From: Brevibacillus reuszeri
Lineage (GTDB): Bacteria > Bacillota > Bacilli > Brevibacillales > Brevibacillaceae
Assembly: GCF_002897295.1 (NCBI RefSeq)
Contig: NZ_BEXF01000028.1
Span: 19,994 to 83,993 of the forward strand
DNA: 64,000 nt
Direction of reading: 5' to 3'
Shown here: in pieces, positions 1 to 8,486 of the stretch
Position numbering within the stretch: the stretch's first letter is position 1
Layout: each line of letters starts with the position of its first letter
Program-made: the position numbers and the translations under genes
The notes under the pieces: model-generated
Database searches by the model: none
What the model was told of the DNA's origin: nothing
What the model saw: the letters and a program-made list of their open reading frames with translations, nothing else

Positions 1-1458
1 CAGGAATATATGCGTCGTGTCCGTGATGTTACTGCAGGAAAAATTCAGCAGTTCTCTGATTTGTTTACGCAGCTGTCACATAGCTTTGCCCAGACGGCGG
101 ATCGGGATGAGATCGAGGAGCAGGCCGATGCCTTCCTCAGTCGCGTAACTGAATTCACATGCCAGAGGTGCTGGAAAAAAGAACAGTGTTGGGAAAAGGA
201 TATGCAGTCTACCTACGAAGGTATGCGCCATCTTATGGATAAGGTGTACGAAAATGGTACGCTTGCTGGCGTAACACCGCCTCGGGATTGGGAACGGAAA
301 TGTGTGAAAACGGAAAAAGTGATGACTGTGATCGAGCAGGAATATGATCGACAGGAGTCGTTTGATCAACTGAAGAAGCAGGTAAAGGAAAGCCGCAAGC
401 TCGTCGCTGATCAGCTGTCGGGTGTATCGCGAGTGATGAGTGACTTTGCCCGGGAAATTCAACGGGAGGGCATGGAGCTGAGCCTACAGGAAAAGCAAGT
501 TTCGAAGGCGCTGGAAGGACTGGGTCTTTCTGTACGCCGCGTTGACATACACAGCTTGGAGGAAGGCAAGGTAGATATCGAGATCAGTCAGCCCACCTGC
601 TATGGAAGGGATGAGTGCGCCAAGATTGTTGCCCCCATGCTAACCGAAATATTGGGAGAGAATATCGTGGTCAGGGAGCGGCATTGTGAAGCGCAAAAAG
701 ACGGCTCGTGCACGATGTGCCTCGCTTCCGCCAAAACGTTTGAAATTGAAATCGGCGTGGCTGGAGCTGCCAAGGACGGCAAGCTATTGTCCGGCGACAG
801 CTTCCGCACGATGGATTTAGGGAATGGAAAAATGGCCTTGGCGATTAGTGACGGGATGGGAAATGGGGAGCGAGCTTCTCTGGAGAGCCAATCCGCGCTC
901 GACATGCTCCAGCAACTGTTGCGCTCGGGAATGGATGAAAAAATTTCGATCAAAACGGTGAATTCAGTGCTTGCCCTGCGCTCAACTGAGGAGATGTTTG
1001 CCACTGTTGACCTGGCACTGATTGACCTTCAAACCGCTCATACCCGGTTTATCAAAATTGGTTCTACACCCAGCTTTGTTAAAAGAAGCCATGACGTCAT
1101 AACGATCACAGCGAACAATTTGCCAGTGGGCATACTAGAGGAAATCGAAGTAGATGTCGTATCCCGTATGCTAAAGCCTGGAGATCTGTTAATCATGATG
1201 TCTGATGGTATTTATGAGGCCCCGCGGCATATCGAGAATCGCCAGATGTGGATGAAGCGGATTATTAGTGAGCTCGAAACCGATGATCCTCAGGAAGTGG
1301 CTGATCTTTTGCTGGAAAAAGTGATACGGCAGCATTCCGGAAATATTGTCGATGACATGACGGTACTTGTAGCCCGCATCGACCGATTTGTACCACAATG
1401 GGCAGCGATTCAGGTCCATGGGATGCCGAAGCTAGAGCGTCCACGGATTGTAAGTTAA
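1..1458 (+). CDS. spoIIE: Stage II sporulation protein E, C-terminal part (cut by window edge)
   Basis: This is the C-terminal 485 residues of SpoIIE, the membrane-anchored PP2C phosphatase that dephosphorylates SpoIIAA and activates sigma-F in the forespore. The frame is open to base 1, so the N-terminal membrane segments and true start lie outside the window; full-length family members have about 820 residues. A Cys-rich central region (CQRCWKKEQCW, CYGRDEC) precedes the phosphatase domain. Seen PP2C motifs are SDGMGNGERA, SDGIYEA and DDMTVLVARI, which hold the metal-binding aspartates. The following VWA and kinase genes match the spoIIE-yabS-yabT order of Bacillus. The identification is firm. 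Confidence 0.95.
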   Translation, partial: QEYMRRVRDVTAGKIQQFSDLFTQLSHSFAQTADRDEIEEQADAFLSRVTEFTCQRCWKKEQCWEKDMQSTYEGMRHLMDKVYENGTLAGVTPPRDWERKCVKTEKVMTVIEQEYDRQESFDQLKKQVKESRKLVADQLSGVSRVMSDFAREIQREGMELSLQEKQVSKALEGLGLSVRRVDIHSLEEGKVDIEISQPTCYGRDECAKIVAPMLTEILGENIVVRERHCEAQKDGSCTMCLASAKTFEIEIGVAGAAKDGKLLSGDSFRTMDLGNGKMALAISDGMGNGERASLESQSALDMLQQLLRSGMDEKISIKTVNSVLALRSTEEMFATVDLALIDLQTAHTRFIKIGSTPSFVKRSHDVITITANNLPVGILEEIEVDVVSRMLKPGDLLIMMSDGIYEAPRHIENRQMWMKRIISELETDDPQEVADLLLEKVIRQHSGNIVDDMTVLVARIDRFVPQWAAIQVHGMPKLERPRIVS

Positions 1459-1522
1459 GAGTATGATTTCCGATCTCCCCGTCGATACTGTTGCTAAAAC
1501 AGGCAGAATGGGGAGATTATTT

Positions 1523-2284
1523 GTGAAAGAAGCGACACTTAAACAAATTTTGGTGGTGACCGATGGCTGCTCGAATTCCGGTATGAGTCCGGTTGCTGCG
1601 GCTTCCCTGGCACGAGAGCAAGGCATTACGGTCAACGTGATTGGCGTCATCGATAAAAGTGAGCTGGGTGAAAAGGGAGAACGTGAGATTCGGGATATCG
1701 CAGAAGCTGGAGGCGGTTTGTGTGATATCGTCTATCCTCAGCAGCTGGCACAAACGGTACAAATGCTGACGCGCAAGGCAATGACGAGAACGATTCATCA
1801 AGTGGTCAATAAAGAATTGAAAGAGATTTTGGGCGATTCCGGAATAGAGGAGCTGGCCCCGGAGAAAAGGGTACAAGTCGCGGGGATGGTAGATGAGCTG
1901 GGCGAAAAAAGCAGCCTCAACGTGGTCATGCTGGTAGACACCTCGGGTAGCATGAAGCCAAAGCTGTCTGCTGTGCAACAGGCGATTCACGATTTCAGTA
2001 TCAGCCTGCATTCTCGAAGCGGACAGAGCAGAATGGCGGTAGGTTCTTTCCCGGGTAAACATAAATATTTGGACATTCGCATTCCGTGGACAGAAAAAGT
2101 AGAGCAGGCCCATCAAATCACCAGCGATTTGGCGATGAGTGGGATTACTCCTACAGGTCCAGCTATTGTCGAAGCGATCGCTTTGTTTGAGCAGGTAAAG
2201 CTCCCTCAGTCGTTATCTGACCGTTATGCCAGCATGGAAGAGGATGACGATCACAACGGAAGCTTGCGTGACCATGTCTTCTAA
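1523..2284 (+). CDS. VWA-domain protein, YabS-like
   Basis: The product is a soluble protein of 253 residues with von Willebrand factor type A features: an N-terminal VVTDGCSNSG segment and a MIDAS-like motif DTSGSMKP in its second half. I prefer the GTG at 1523 because GGGGAG lies 7 bases upstream and because relatives begin close to the VTDGCSN motif; an in-frame ATG at 1463 would add 20 residues without a good ribosome binding site. It sits between spoIIE and a Ser/Thr kinase and overlaps the kinase start by 11 bases, which suggests translational coupling. The position matches B. subtilis yabS, whose role is not known; a metal-dependent protein-binding role is inference. Confidence 0.85.
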   Translation: MKEATLKQILVVTDGCSNSGMSPVAAASLAREQGITVNVIGVIDKSELGEKGEREIRDIAEAGGGLCDIVYPQQLAQTVQMLTRKAMTRTIHQVVNKELKEILGDSGIEELAPEKRVQVAGMVDELGEKSSLNVVMLVDTSGSMKPKLSAVQQAIHDFSISLHSRSGQSRMAVGSFPGKHKYLDIRIPWTEKVEQAHQITSDLAMSGITPTGPAIVEAIALFEQVKLPQSLSDRYASMEEDDDHNGSLRDHVF

Positions 2285-3200
2285 AGTGAATATTCCGGAT
2301 CTGCCGAAGTATTTTCAGGGCAAATGGAACAAAAAATCGTATCACGTCCTAAGGGAGCTGGGACGTGGTGCGAATGGAGCCGTGTATCTAACCTCTCAGG
2401 ACGGTATAAAGCGGGCGGTTAAAGTCGGGCTCGAGGGCATAGATATCTTAATGGAAGTAAACGTGTTAAAAAGCGTACAGCAGGGGCGGGATTCCCGAGT
2501 GGGACCGCTCCTGTGTGATGTGGATGATCTTGTCCTTAACGGCAAGCCTTGTACGTTTTATGCCATGGAATACCTGGATGGGGAACAGCTGGATCATTAT
2601 ATACAGCGGGCCGGGACAGAGTGGGTGACAGTGATGATTGTCCAGCTTCTTGCCCGGCTCGACATTCTTCACAAGCACGGCTGGGTATTTGGCGATTTGA
2701 AGCCAGAGAACATCATGGTGACCCAGTCTGACAAGCAGGTACGCCTGATCGATTTTGGCGGAGTAACCAAGCTGGGCAATGCCGTTCGTCAATTTACCGA
2801 AGAGTATGATCGGGCTGCCTGGCACGCAGGTGACAGACGAGCAGAGATTGGATACGACCTGTTCTCAACAGCCGTCATGATGGTGCGACTTATGGTCGAC
2901 AAGGAAACGTGGAAAAGTAGCTTGGGCGACCCGCGCGAGACGGCATTGCTCTGTGATATAATACGGAAAAGTGACAGACTATACCCCTATCGAGTGTCTC
3001 TTCTTAAGGCCTTCCACGGAAAGTTCGCAACGGCGGGGGAAATGAGAGCAGAGCTGCTGGCCATTCTGCGAGAGCAGACTGTTGCCGCTATGCAGAAACC
3101 AAAGCGGGCATCCAAACCTGCAGGCAAAGGAATCAGTGGCCTGTTTGTCGCCTCTTTGCTGCTCTTGGCTGGAACTTTGTATTATGCATGGTTCATGTGA
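2274..3200 (+). CDS. yabT: Hanks-type Ser/Thr protein kinase with C-terminal membrane anchor, YabT-like
   Basis: This 308-residue protein kinase carries a glycine-rich loop (LGRGANGAVYL, about residues 29-39), a catalytic segment VFGDLKPEN near residue 140 and DFGG near residue 159. A hydrophobic segment near residues 286-306 ends the protein, so it is a tail-anchored cytoplasmic kinase without an extracellular sensor. In B. subtilis, YabT phosphorylates RecA and other DNA-binding proteins during sporulation. The usual HRD triad reads FGD here: the aspartate is kept while His and Arg are replaced. The ATG at 2274 is chosen over 2226 because of GGAAG upstream and the short overlap with the VWA gene. 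Confidence 0.85.
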   Translation: MSSKVNIPDLPKYFQGKWNKKSYHVLRELGRGANGAVYLTSQDGIKRAVKVGLEGIDILMEVNVLKSVQQGRDSRVGPLLCDVDDLVLNGKPCTFYAMEYLDGEQLDHYIQRAGTEWVTVMIVQLLARLDILHKHGWVFGDLKPENIMVTQSDKQVRLIDFGGVTKLGNAVRQFTEEYDRAAWHAGDRRAEIGYDLFSTAVMMVRLMVDKETWKSSLGDPRETALLCDIIRKSDRLYPYRVSLLKAFHGKFATAGEMRAELLAILREQTVAAMQKPKRASKPAGKGISGLFVASLLLLAGTLYYAWFM

Positions 3201-3214
3201 AGGGTGTGACAGTC

Positions 3215-3964
3215 GTGTCCTCAGATTTGGTGATGGATACATGCTTATTGGCTGGCTCGATTATTTTGAAGAACGGTGGAGAGACCTACCGGACAGAAGA
3301 GACGATGGCGCTGATAGCACAGGCAGCAGGAATGGATGATGTCAACAGCTCAGCAACGCCGACGAGCATCATTTTGTCTTTCCGCTGCAAGGGGCAGGAC
3401 CATACACGTATGGTTCGTACTCCTAGAAGAACAACCAATCTAAACAAAATTACATTGGTCAACGATGTTTCCAGAAAGTTTGTCAGTGGTGGAATCAATC
3501 TGGAGCAAGCGTATCTGACACTGCGTGAAATCGATCAAAAAAAGCCGTTGTATCCCAAATGGATGCAACATATGGCAGCCACGATAGCCAGCGGCTCCTT
3601 TTCTATGCTGGTTGGTGGAACCTGGTACGATCTCGCTCCGGCCGCTCTGGCAGGGCTGATCGTCAACCTGAGTCAGGAATATTTGGAACAGTTTGTACGA
3701 ATGAAGTTTTTTACGGAGTTTTCTGCGGCTTTATTGGGAGGATTATTCGCATTGCTGGCTGTGACAATTTTTCCGCAGCTGCACATTAGCATCATTATTA
3801 TCGGTGCGATGCTCCCGATGTTCCCTGGTATCGCGATCACCAACTCTTTGCGTGATTTGATGGCGGGAGATTTGGTCGCAGGTGTTTCGCGCGGAGTGGA
3901 AGCGATGCTGACAGCTGTTTCCGTCGCGGTAGCTACAGCTATTATTCTATGGTTTATGAGGTGA
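3215..3964 (+). CDS. Threonine/serine exporter ThrE-family protein, N-terminal-type subunit (DUF1212, YjjP-like)
   Basis: The product is a polytopic membrane protein of about 249 residues. Its N-terminal soluble part (SSDLVMDTCLLAGSIILKNG, then EETM) is typical of the DUF1212/ThrE amphipathic region, followed by several hydrophobic helices (AALAGLIVNLSQEYLEQF, SIIIIGAMLPMFPGIAITN). The MFPGIAITN stretch is a family hallmark. GTG at 3215 is preferred, with AAGGG 10 bases upstream; GTG 3206 and ATG 3188 are alternatives. The next gene encodes the second half-transporter, and together they would form a split ThrE-type amino-acid exporter. The pair is inserted between the kinase gene and tilS, which are adjacent in B. 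subtilis. Confidence 0.85.
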   Translation: MSSDLVMDTCLLAGSIILKNGGETYRTEETMALIAQAAGMDDVNSSATPTSIILSFRCKGQDHTRMVRTPRRTTNLNKITLVNDVSRKFVSGGINLEQAYLTLREIDQKKPLYPKWMQHMAATIASGSFSMLVGGTWYDLAPAALAGLIVNLSQEYLEQFVRMKFFTEFSAALLGGLFALLAVTIFPQLHISIIIIGAMLPMFPGIAITNSLRDLMAGDLVAGVSRGVEAMLTAVSVAVATAIILWFMR

Positions 3965-3970
3965 GCCCAG

Positions 3971-4423
3971 ATGTTGCTGCAGGGTATGGTGCTTAGCCTG
4001 ATTTCATCAACCGCATGGTGTGTGCTGTTCAACGTCCCGATTCGTACGATCTTTGCGGGAGGACTTGCGGGAATGATCGGATTTTTGGTCTTTTCCTATC
4101 TTCCTACGTTGGGGTCGGAGGTATTGTTGTCCACATTTGTTGCTGCTGCGGTTGTTTCCTTGTTAAGCCAGTTACTATCCATCATATTGCGTGTCCCTTC
4201 TACCAACTTTAGCGTTGCGGGAATTATTCCGCTCGTGCCGGGGTCGTTGGCTTACAAATCCATGCTGGCATTTGTGAACAATGATTATGTAGAAGGCATT
4301 ACGCTCGCTACCAAGACGATGATGGTAGCAGGAGCGATCGCTTCCGGTCTGATGTTTGGCATTTCTGTGTTGACGATTTGGAGAGGAGCGCGTCATGCTG
4401 GCAGACGTACGCAACGAGATTGA
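3971..4423 (+). CDS. Threonine/serine exporter ThrE-family protein, C-terminal-type subunit (DUF3815, YjjB-like)
   Basis: This 150-residue membrane protein is the small partner of the upstream exporter gene, with four to five hydrophobic segments and the motif IIPLVPGSLAYKSM. In Corynebacterium ThrE both halves are fused; in many Bacillota and in YjjP/YjjB of enterobacteria they are separate. It starts 6 bases after the partner's stop and overlaps tilS by 29 bases, so the genes are very likely cotranscribed. Export of threonine, serine or another small metabolite is inferred from the family; the substrate cannot be read from sequence. Confidence 0.85.
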   Translation: MLLQGMVLSLISSTAWCVLFNVPIRTIFAGGLAGMIGFLVFSYLPTLGSEVLLSTFVAAAVVSLLSQLLSIILRVPSTNFSVAGIIPLVPGSLAYKSMLAFVNNDYVEGITLATKTMMVAGAIASGLMFGISVLTIWRGARHAGRRTQRD

Positions 4424-5822
4424 ATCAGAAAAACTGCTGAACCCAGGCGAAACAGTTGTTGTAGGAGTTTCCGGCGGAAATGATTCTACAGCTCTTTTGC
4501 ATATCTTGGCGACTCTGAATGAAAACTATCACTACGGTTGGAAGCTTCACGCGGTTCACTTGAATCATGGGTTTCGCGGTGAGGAAGCGCGGCAGGATGC
4601 ATTATACGCCCAGGAGCTGTGCAAAAAGCTAGGCGTTACCTTTCACCTGTTTGAGTATGACGTGCCCGCTTATATGGAACAAACGGGTATGGGAGGGCAA
4701 GAAGCCAGCAGGGAAATTCGTTATCGCCTGTATCAGGAGGTAGGAGCCAGGTACAAAGCGACAAAGCTGGCAGTCGCCCATCATGCGGATGATCAGGTAG
4801 AGACAATCCTGTTTCGTCTTGTGCGCGGGACTAGGCTCCATGGGCTTTCGGGGATGCCTATGCGGCGGATGCTTGAGGATAGTCAGATGGAGCTGATTCG
4901 GCCGCTTTTGCATAAAACCCGTAAAGAACTGGAAGCCTACTGTCTGGAAAATGAGCTGAAGCCACGAGAGGATAGCAGCAACCAATCACGCAAGTATTCG
5001 CGCAATTTATTGCGGCTTGATGTGATGCCGCTACTAGCGAAAGTCAATGAGCGCTACCGTGAGCATATCCTTGATGCAGCCGCTGCCATTGGCCAGGACG
5101 AAGCCTTTTTGATGAAGCTCGCAGGCGAGCATTTGGAACAGGTTGCGATGGAGACAAAACGCGACTCTGTCGTGATTGAGAAAGACAAGTTTCAAACTTG
5201 TGACGTTGCTTTACAAAGGAGAATGATTACTCTAATATTAAGTTATCTCTCAAAACAAACCGAATGGTCTTCGCAGCATGTGGAGACCGTTTTGCACATG
5301 CTAGGGGGAAGTCGCCCCTCTGCGGAATTGCATTTGCCGGGGCAACTGGTTGTAAGCCGGATGTACGGCCGAATTCTTTTTCGTCGTAGCGGGCGGGAAG
5401 ATCGCATACATACGTATTGTTACGAACTCGCCGTTCCGGGTAGTACCTGGATCGATGAGAGCAAGGCCACGGTACATATTACTTACCTTGAGGGTCCCAT
5501 GGATTTGGAGCGACTTCCGAAGAATGAAGCGGTATTTGATGCCGATCATTTGCCTGGAGCGCTGTATTTGCGTAACCGAAAGCCTGGAGACCGTCTCACC
5601 CTGTTTGGCTCAGCAGATGGAAAAAAGCTGAAGGATTTACTGATTGATGCCAAATTCCCGAGAGTCTGGCGGGACAAACTTCCGCTTTTAACGGCGGGCG
5701 ATGAGGTGATTTTGGTACCGGGCGTGCGCCGTTCCGCCGTAGCGCCAGTAAGTGAACAGACCAGGCGTTTTCTACACGTGCGGATAGAGTTTGGAGAAGA
5801 TTGGCGGGAGGTTTTTTCATGA
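4395..5822 (+). CDS. tilS: tRNA(Ile)-lysidine synthetase
   Basis: TilS modifies C34 of the CAU-anticodon tRNA-Ile to lysidine so that it reads AUA; the enzyme uses ATP and is essential in most bacteria. The 475-residue protein has the N-type ATP-pyrophosphatase loop SGGNDS at residues 26-31, the LNHGFRGEEA segment and AVAHHADDQVETIL, followed by the C-terminal TilS domains (LYLRNRKPGDRL, DLLIDAKFPRVWRDKLP). The ATG at 4395 is preceded by GAGAGGA and lies inside the end of the exporter gene. The last bases overlap the hpt start as ATGA, the usual Bacillus tilS-hpt coupling. Confidence 0.96.
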   Translation: MLADVRNEIESEKLLNPGETVVVGVSGGNDSTALLHILATLNENYHYGWKLHAVHLNHGFRGEEARQDALYAQELCKKLGVTFHLFEYDVPAYMEQTGMGGQEASREIRYRLYQEVGARYKATKLAVAHHADDQVETILFRLVRGTRLHGLSGMPMRRMLEDSQMELIRPLLHKTRKELEAYCLENELKPREDSSNQSRKYSRNLLRLDVMPLLAKVNERYREHILDAAAAIGQDEAFLMKLAGEHLEQVAMETKRDSVVIEKDKFQTCDVALQRRMITLILSYLSKQTEWSSQHVETVLHMLGGSRPSAELHLPGQLVVSRMYGRILFRRSGREDRIHTYCYELAVPGSTWIDESKATVHITYLEGPMDLERLPKNEAVFDADHLPGALYLRNRKPGDRLTLFGSADGKKLKDLLIDAKFPRVWRDKLPLLTAGDEVILVPGVRRSAVAPVSEQTRRFLHVRIEFGEDWREVFS

Positions 5823-6358
5823 ATCAAGACATCGAGAAGATTTTGCTATCAGAGAAAGAAATCGCAGACAAAGTACAGGAATTGGGCAAGACATTGGCTG
5901 CAGAATATCGGGATAAAAATCCTTTGGTTATCTGCGTGCTAAAGGGTGCAGTTGTGTTTATGGCTGATTTGATCCGTCACATGGATATTCCTTGCGAGAT
6001 GGACTTCATGGCTGTTTCCAGCTACGGAAGCGGAACAGAGTCTTCTGGCATGGTGAAAATCCTGAAGGATCTGGATGCCTCTGTGCAAAACAGGCACGTA
6101 CTGGTAGTAGAGGATATCATGGACAGCGGACTGACGCTGAGCCGACTGCTTGAGCTGCTGCGCCATCGTGAGGCAGCATCTGTTAAAGTGGTTACTCTCC
6201 TGAACAAGCCAGAGCGTCGCAAGGTGGATTTATCACCAGATTACAGCGGTTATGATATTCCAGACGAATTCGTTGTCGGATACGGCCTGGACTATTCCGA
6301 GAAGTATCGTAACCTGCCGTACATTGGGGTATTGAAGCCTGAAGTCTACACGAAGTAG
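5819..6358 (+). CDS. hpt: Hypoxanthine-guanine phosphoribosyltransferase
   Basis: This cytoplasmic purine-salvage enzyme of 179 residues converts hypoxanthine or guanine plus PRPP to IMP or GMP. The PRPP-binding signature VLVVEDIMDSGLT is visible near residues 94-106, together with VLKGAVVFMADL and the C-terminal VGYGLDYSEKYRNLPYIG. The ATG at 5819 follows GGGAGG by 7 bases and overlaps the tilS stop (ATGA). An in-frame ATG at 5801 lacks a ribosome binding site. The length and the tilS-hpt-ftsH order are normal for the group. Confidence 0.96.
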   Translation: MNQDIEKILLSEKEIADKVQELGKTLAAEYRDKNPLVICVLKGAVVFMADLIRHMDIPCEMDFMAVSSYGSGTESSGMVKILKDLDASVQNRHVLVVEDIMDSGLTLSRLLELLRHREAASVKVVTLLNKPERRKVDLSPDYSGYDIPDEFVVGYGLDYSEKYRNLPYIGVLKPEVYTK

Positions 6359-6360
6359 GT

Positions 6361-6388
6361 TTGTTGTGGAGACTGTGCTTACTATGAT
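6361..6388 (+). promoter_or_regulatory. Putative sigma-A promoter for ftsH
   Basis: TTGTTG (6361-6366) and TATGAT (6383-6388) are separated by 16 bases and lie just after hpt and 40 bases before ftsH. The -35 match is only partial. The promoter would let ftsH be transcribed independently of the upstream operon. Confidence 0.4.
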
Positions 6389-6427
6389 AAAATGTGAAAA
6401 GTGTCTGTTCGTGAGAGGAGGTAAGGC

Positions 6428-8413
6428 ATGAATCGCTTTTTTCGTAATACCGGGTTCTACCTACTGATTTTTCTTGTCACGGTCGGGATCGTGAATTTCA
6501 TCCTCTCCGGTACTGATAAGGTTGGGAAACTTACATATCAGGATTTCCGGGTACAGCTGAAGGCCGACAACATTACTGAGTTGTCTATTCGACCAGAGAA
6601 CGGTACATACCGCATCGAAGGTACGTTGGCCAAGGCAATTCCGGGACAGGAAAGCAACAAATTCTTTACCAATGTGTTTTTGTATGACTCTGATATTATC
6701 TCTTTGGTAGAAGCGAAGATTGATGAACAAAAAGTGAAGAAGGTAGAGGTCAATCCGGCCGAGGGCAACAGCATTTGGCTCACGTTCCTGACTTCCATCA
6801 TTCCGTTTGTCATCATTTTCATTCTGTTTTTCTTCCTTTTGAATAATGCCCAGGGTGGCGGAAGCCGAGTAATGAACTTCGGTAAAAGCCGCGCGAAGCT
6901 TTACAATGAAGAGAAGAAGCGCGTTACATTCGACGATGTAGCGGGTGCAGACGAAGAGAAAGCGGAGCTGGAAGAAGTCGTTGATTTCTTGAAAGACCCG
7001 CGCAAATTTAACGCTGTTGGTGCCCGTATTCCTAAAGGGGTCCTGCTCGTAGGTCCTCCAGGTACAGGTAAAACCTTGCTCGCTCGTGCTGTAGCCGGTG
7101 AAGCAGGCGTTCCGTTCTTTAGCATCTCTGGTTCTGACTTCGTGGAGATGTTCGTCGGGGTGGGTGCATCCCGCGTGCGTGACCTGTTTGAAAATGCTAA
7201 GAAAAATGCGCCTTGCATTATCTTTATTGACGAGATTGACGCGGTTGGTCGTCAACGCGGAGCTGGACTCGGCGGCGGCCACGATGAGCGTGAGCAAACT
7301 CTCAACCAGTTGCTCGTAGAAATGGACGGTTTCGGTGGAAACGAAGGCATCATCATGGTGGCTGCGACCAACCGCCCTGACATTCTCGACCCGGCACTTC
7401 TGCGTCCGGGACGCTTTGACCGTCAAATTACAGTAGATCGCCCTGACATCAAGGGACGTGAAGCGGTGCTCAAGGTACATGCCCGCAACAAGCCGCTTGG
7501 TGAGGACGTAAAGCTGGATGTGATTGCTCGCGGTACTTCGGGCTTCACAGGCGCTGATCTGGAGAACCTCTTGAACGAGGCAGCTCTTTTGACAGCTCGT
7601 AAAAACAAGAAGCAAATTAATATGTTGGAAGTGGACGAAGCCATTGACCGCGTAATTGCTGGTCCGGCGAAAAAGTCTCGTGTGGTTAGCGAAGACGAAA
7701 GACGCCTGGTTGCATTCCACGAAGCTGGTCATACGATTATCGGCTACTACCTGAGAAATGCAGAAATGGTACATAAGGTAACAATCATTCCGCGCGGCCA
7801 AGCCGGTGGATACACAGTGATGCTGCCAAAAGAAGACCGTTTCTTCGCTACCAAGACTGACCTGCTTGATAAGATCGTTGGTCTGTTGGGCGGACGTGTT
7901 GCAGAGGAAATCGTGCTCGGTGATATTAGTACCGGTGCTCACAATGACTTCCAGCGCGCGACTGCTATCGCTCGCAGCATGATTACCGAATACGGAATGA
8001 GCAAGCTCGGTCCGATGCAGTTCGGTAAGAGCCAGGGACAGGTATTCCTGGGCCGCGATTATGGTAACGAGCGCAACTACTCTGATCAAATCGCATATGA
8101 GATCGATCAGGAAATGCGCAATATTATTAACGAGTGCTATGCGAAGTGTACAGAGCTGTTGACTACACATCGCGACAAGCTCGATCTGATTGCCAACACT
8201 CTGCTTCGTGTAGAGACGTTGGATGCAGAACAAATCAAACAACTCATCGAAACTGGTGAAATGACAAATGACCCACTCGAAACAAAAGATGTGGTAGTCA
8301 ATATTTTGTCGAAGCAAGAACCAGTTCAACAAGATGCAGTTCAAGAGACCGTTCAAGAACAAGGAACGGAGCAAAAGCAAGAAGAAGATACAAAAGAAGA
8401 ACCGAAACAATAA
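6428..8413 (+). CDS. ftsH: ATP-dependent zinc metalloprotease FtsH
   Basis: FtsH is the membrane AAA+ protease that degrades misfolded membrane proteins and selected regulators. The 661-residue protein has membrane segments at about residues 9-27 and 117-139, Walker A GPPGTGKT at 199-206, Walker B IIFIDEID near 254-261, the second region of homology around AATNRPDILDPALLRPGRFD, and the zinc site HEAGH at 421-425. The C-terminal 35 residues are rich in Gln and Glu, a variable tail common in Bacillales. The ATG is preceded by GAGGAGGTAAGG. A terminator hairpin follows the stop directly, so ftsH ends this transcription unit. Confidence 0.98.
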   Translation: MNRFFRNTGFYLLIFLVTVGIVNFILSGTDKVGKLTYQDFRVQLKADNITELSIRPENGTYRIEGTLAKAIPGQESNKFFTNVFLYDSDIISLVEAKIDEQKVKKVEVNPAEGNSIWLTFLTSIIPFVIIFILFFFLLNNAQGGGSRVMNFGKSRAKLYNEEKKRVTFDDVAGADEEKAELEEVVDFLKDPRKFNAVGARIPKGVLLVGPPGTGKTLLARAVAGEAGVPFFSISGSDFVEMFVGVGASRVRDLFENAKKNAPCIIFIDEIDAVGRQRGAGLGGGHDEREQTLNQLLVEMDGFGGNEGIIMVAATNRPDILDPALLRPGRFDRQITVDRPDIKGREAVLKVHARNKPLGEDVKLDVIARGTSGFTGADLENLLNEAALLTARKNKKQINMLEVDEAIDRVIAGPAKKSRVVSEDERRLVAFHEAGHTIIGYYLRNAEMVHKVTIIPRGQAGGYTVMLPKEDRFFATKTDLLDKIVGLLGGRVAEEIVLGDISTGAHNDFQRATAIARSMITEYGMSKLGPMQFGKSQGQVFLGRDYGNERNYSDQIAYEIDQEMRNIINECYAKCTELLTTHRDKLDLIANTLLRVETLDAEQIKQLIETGEMTNDPLETKDVVVNILSKQEPVQQDAVQETVQEQGTEQKQEEDTKEEPKQ

Positions 8414-8439
8414 GGGGCGCCTCAGGTGCTCCTTTTTTT
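8414..8439 (+). terminator. Intrinsic terminator after ftsH
   Basis: An 8-bp stem (GGGGCGCC with GGTGCTCC, two G-U pairs) and a 3-base loop are followed by seven T. Confidence 0.85.
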
Positions 8440-8486
8440 CACATGAAGGATATTGATACAAAAAGACATGAGAGAGGGGAAAAGGG

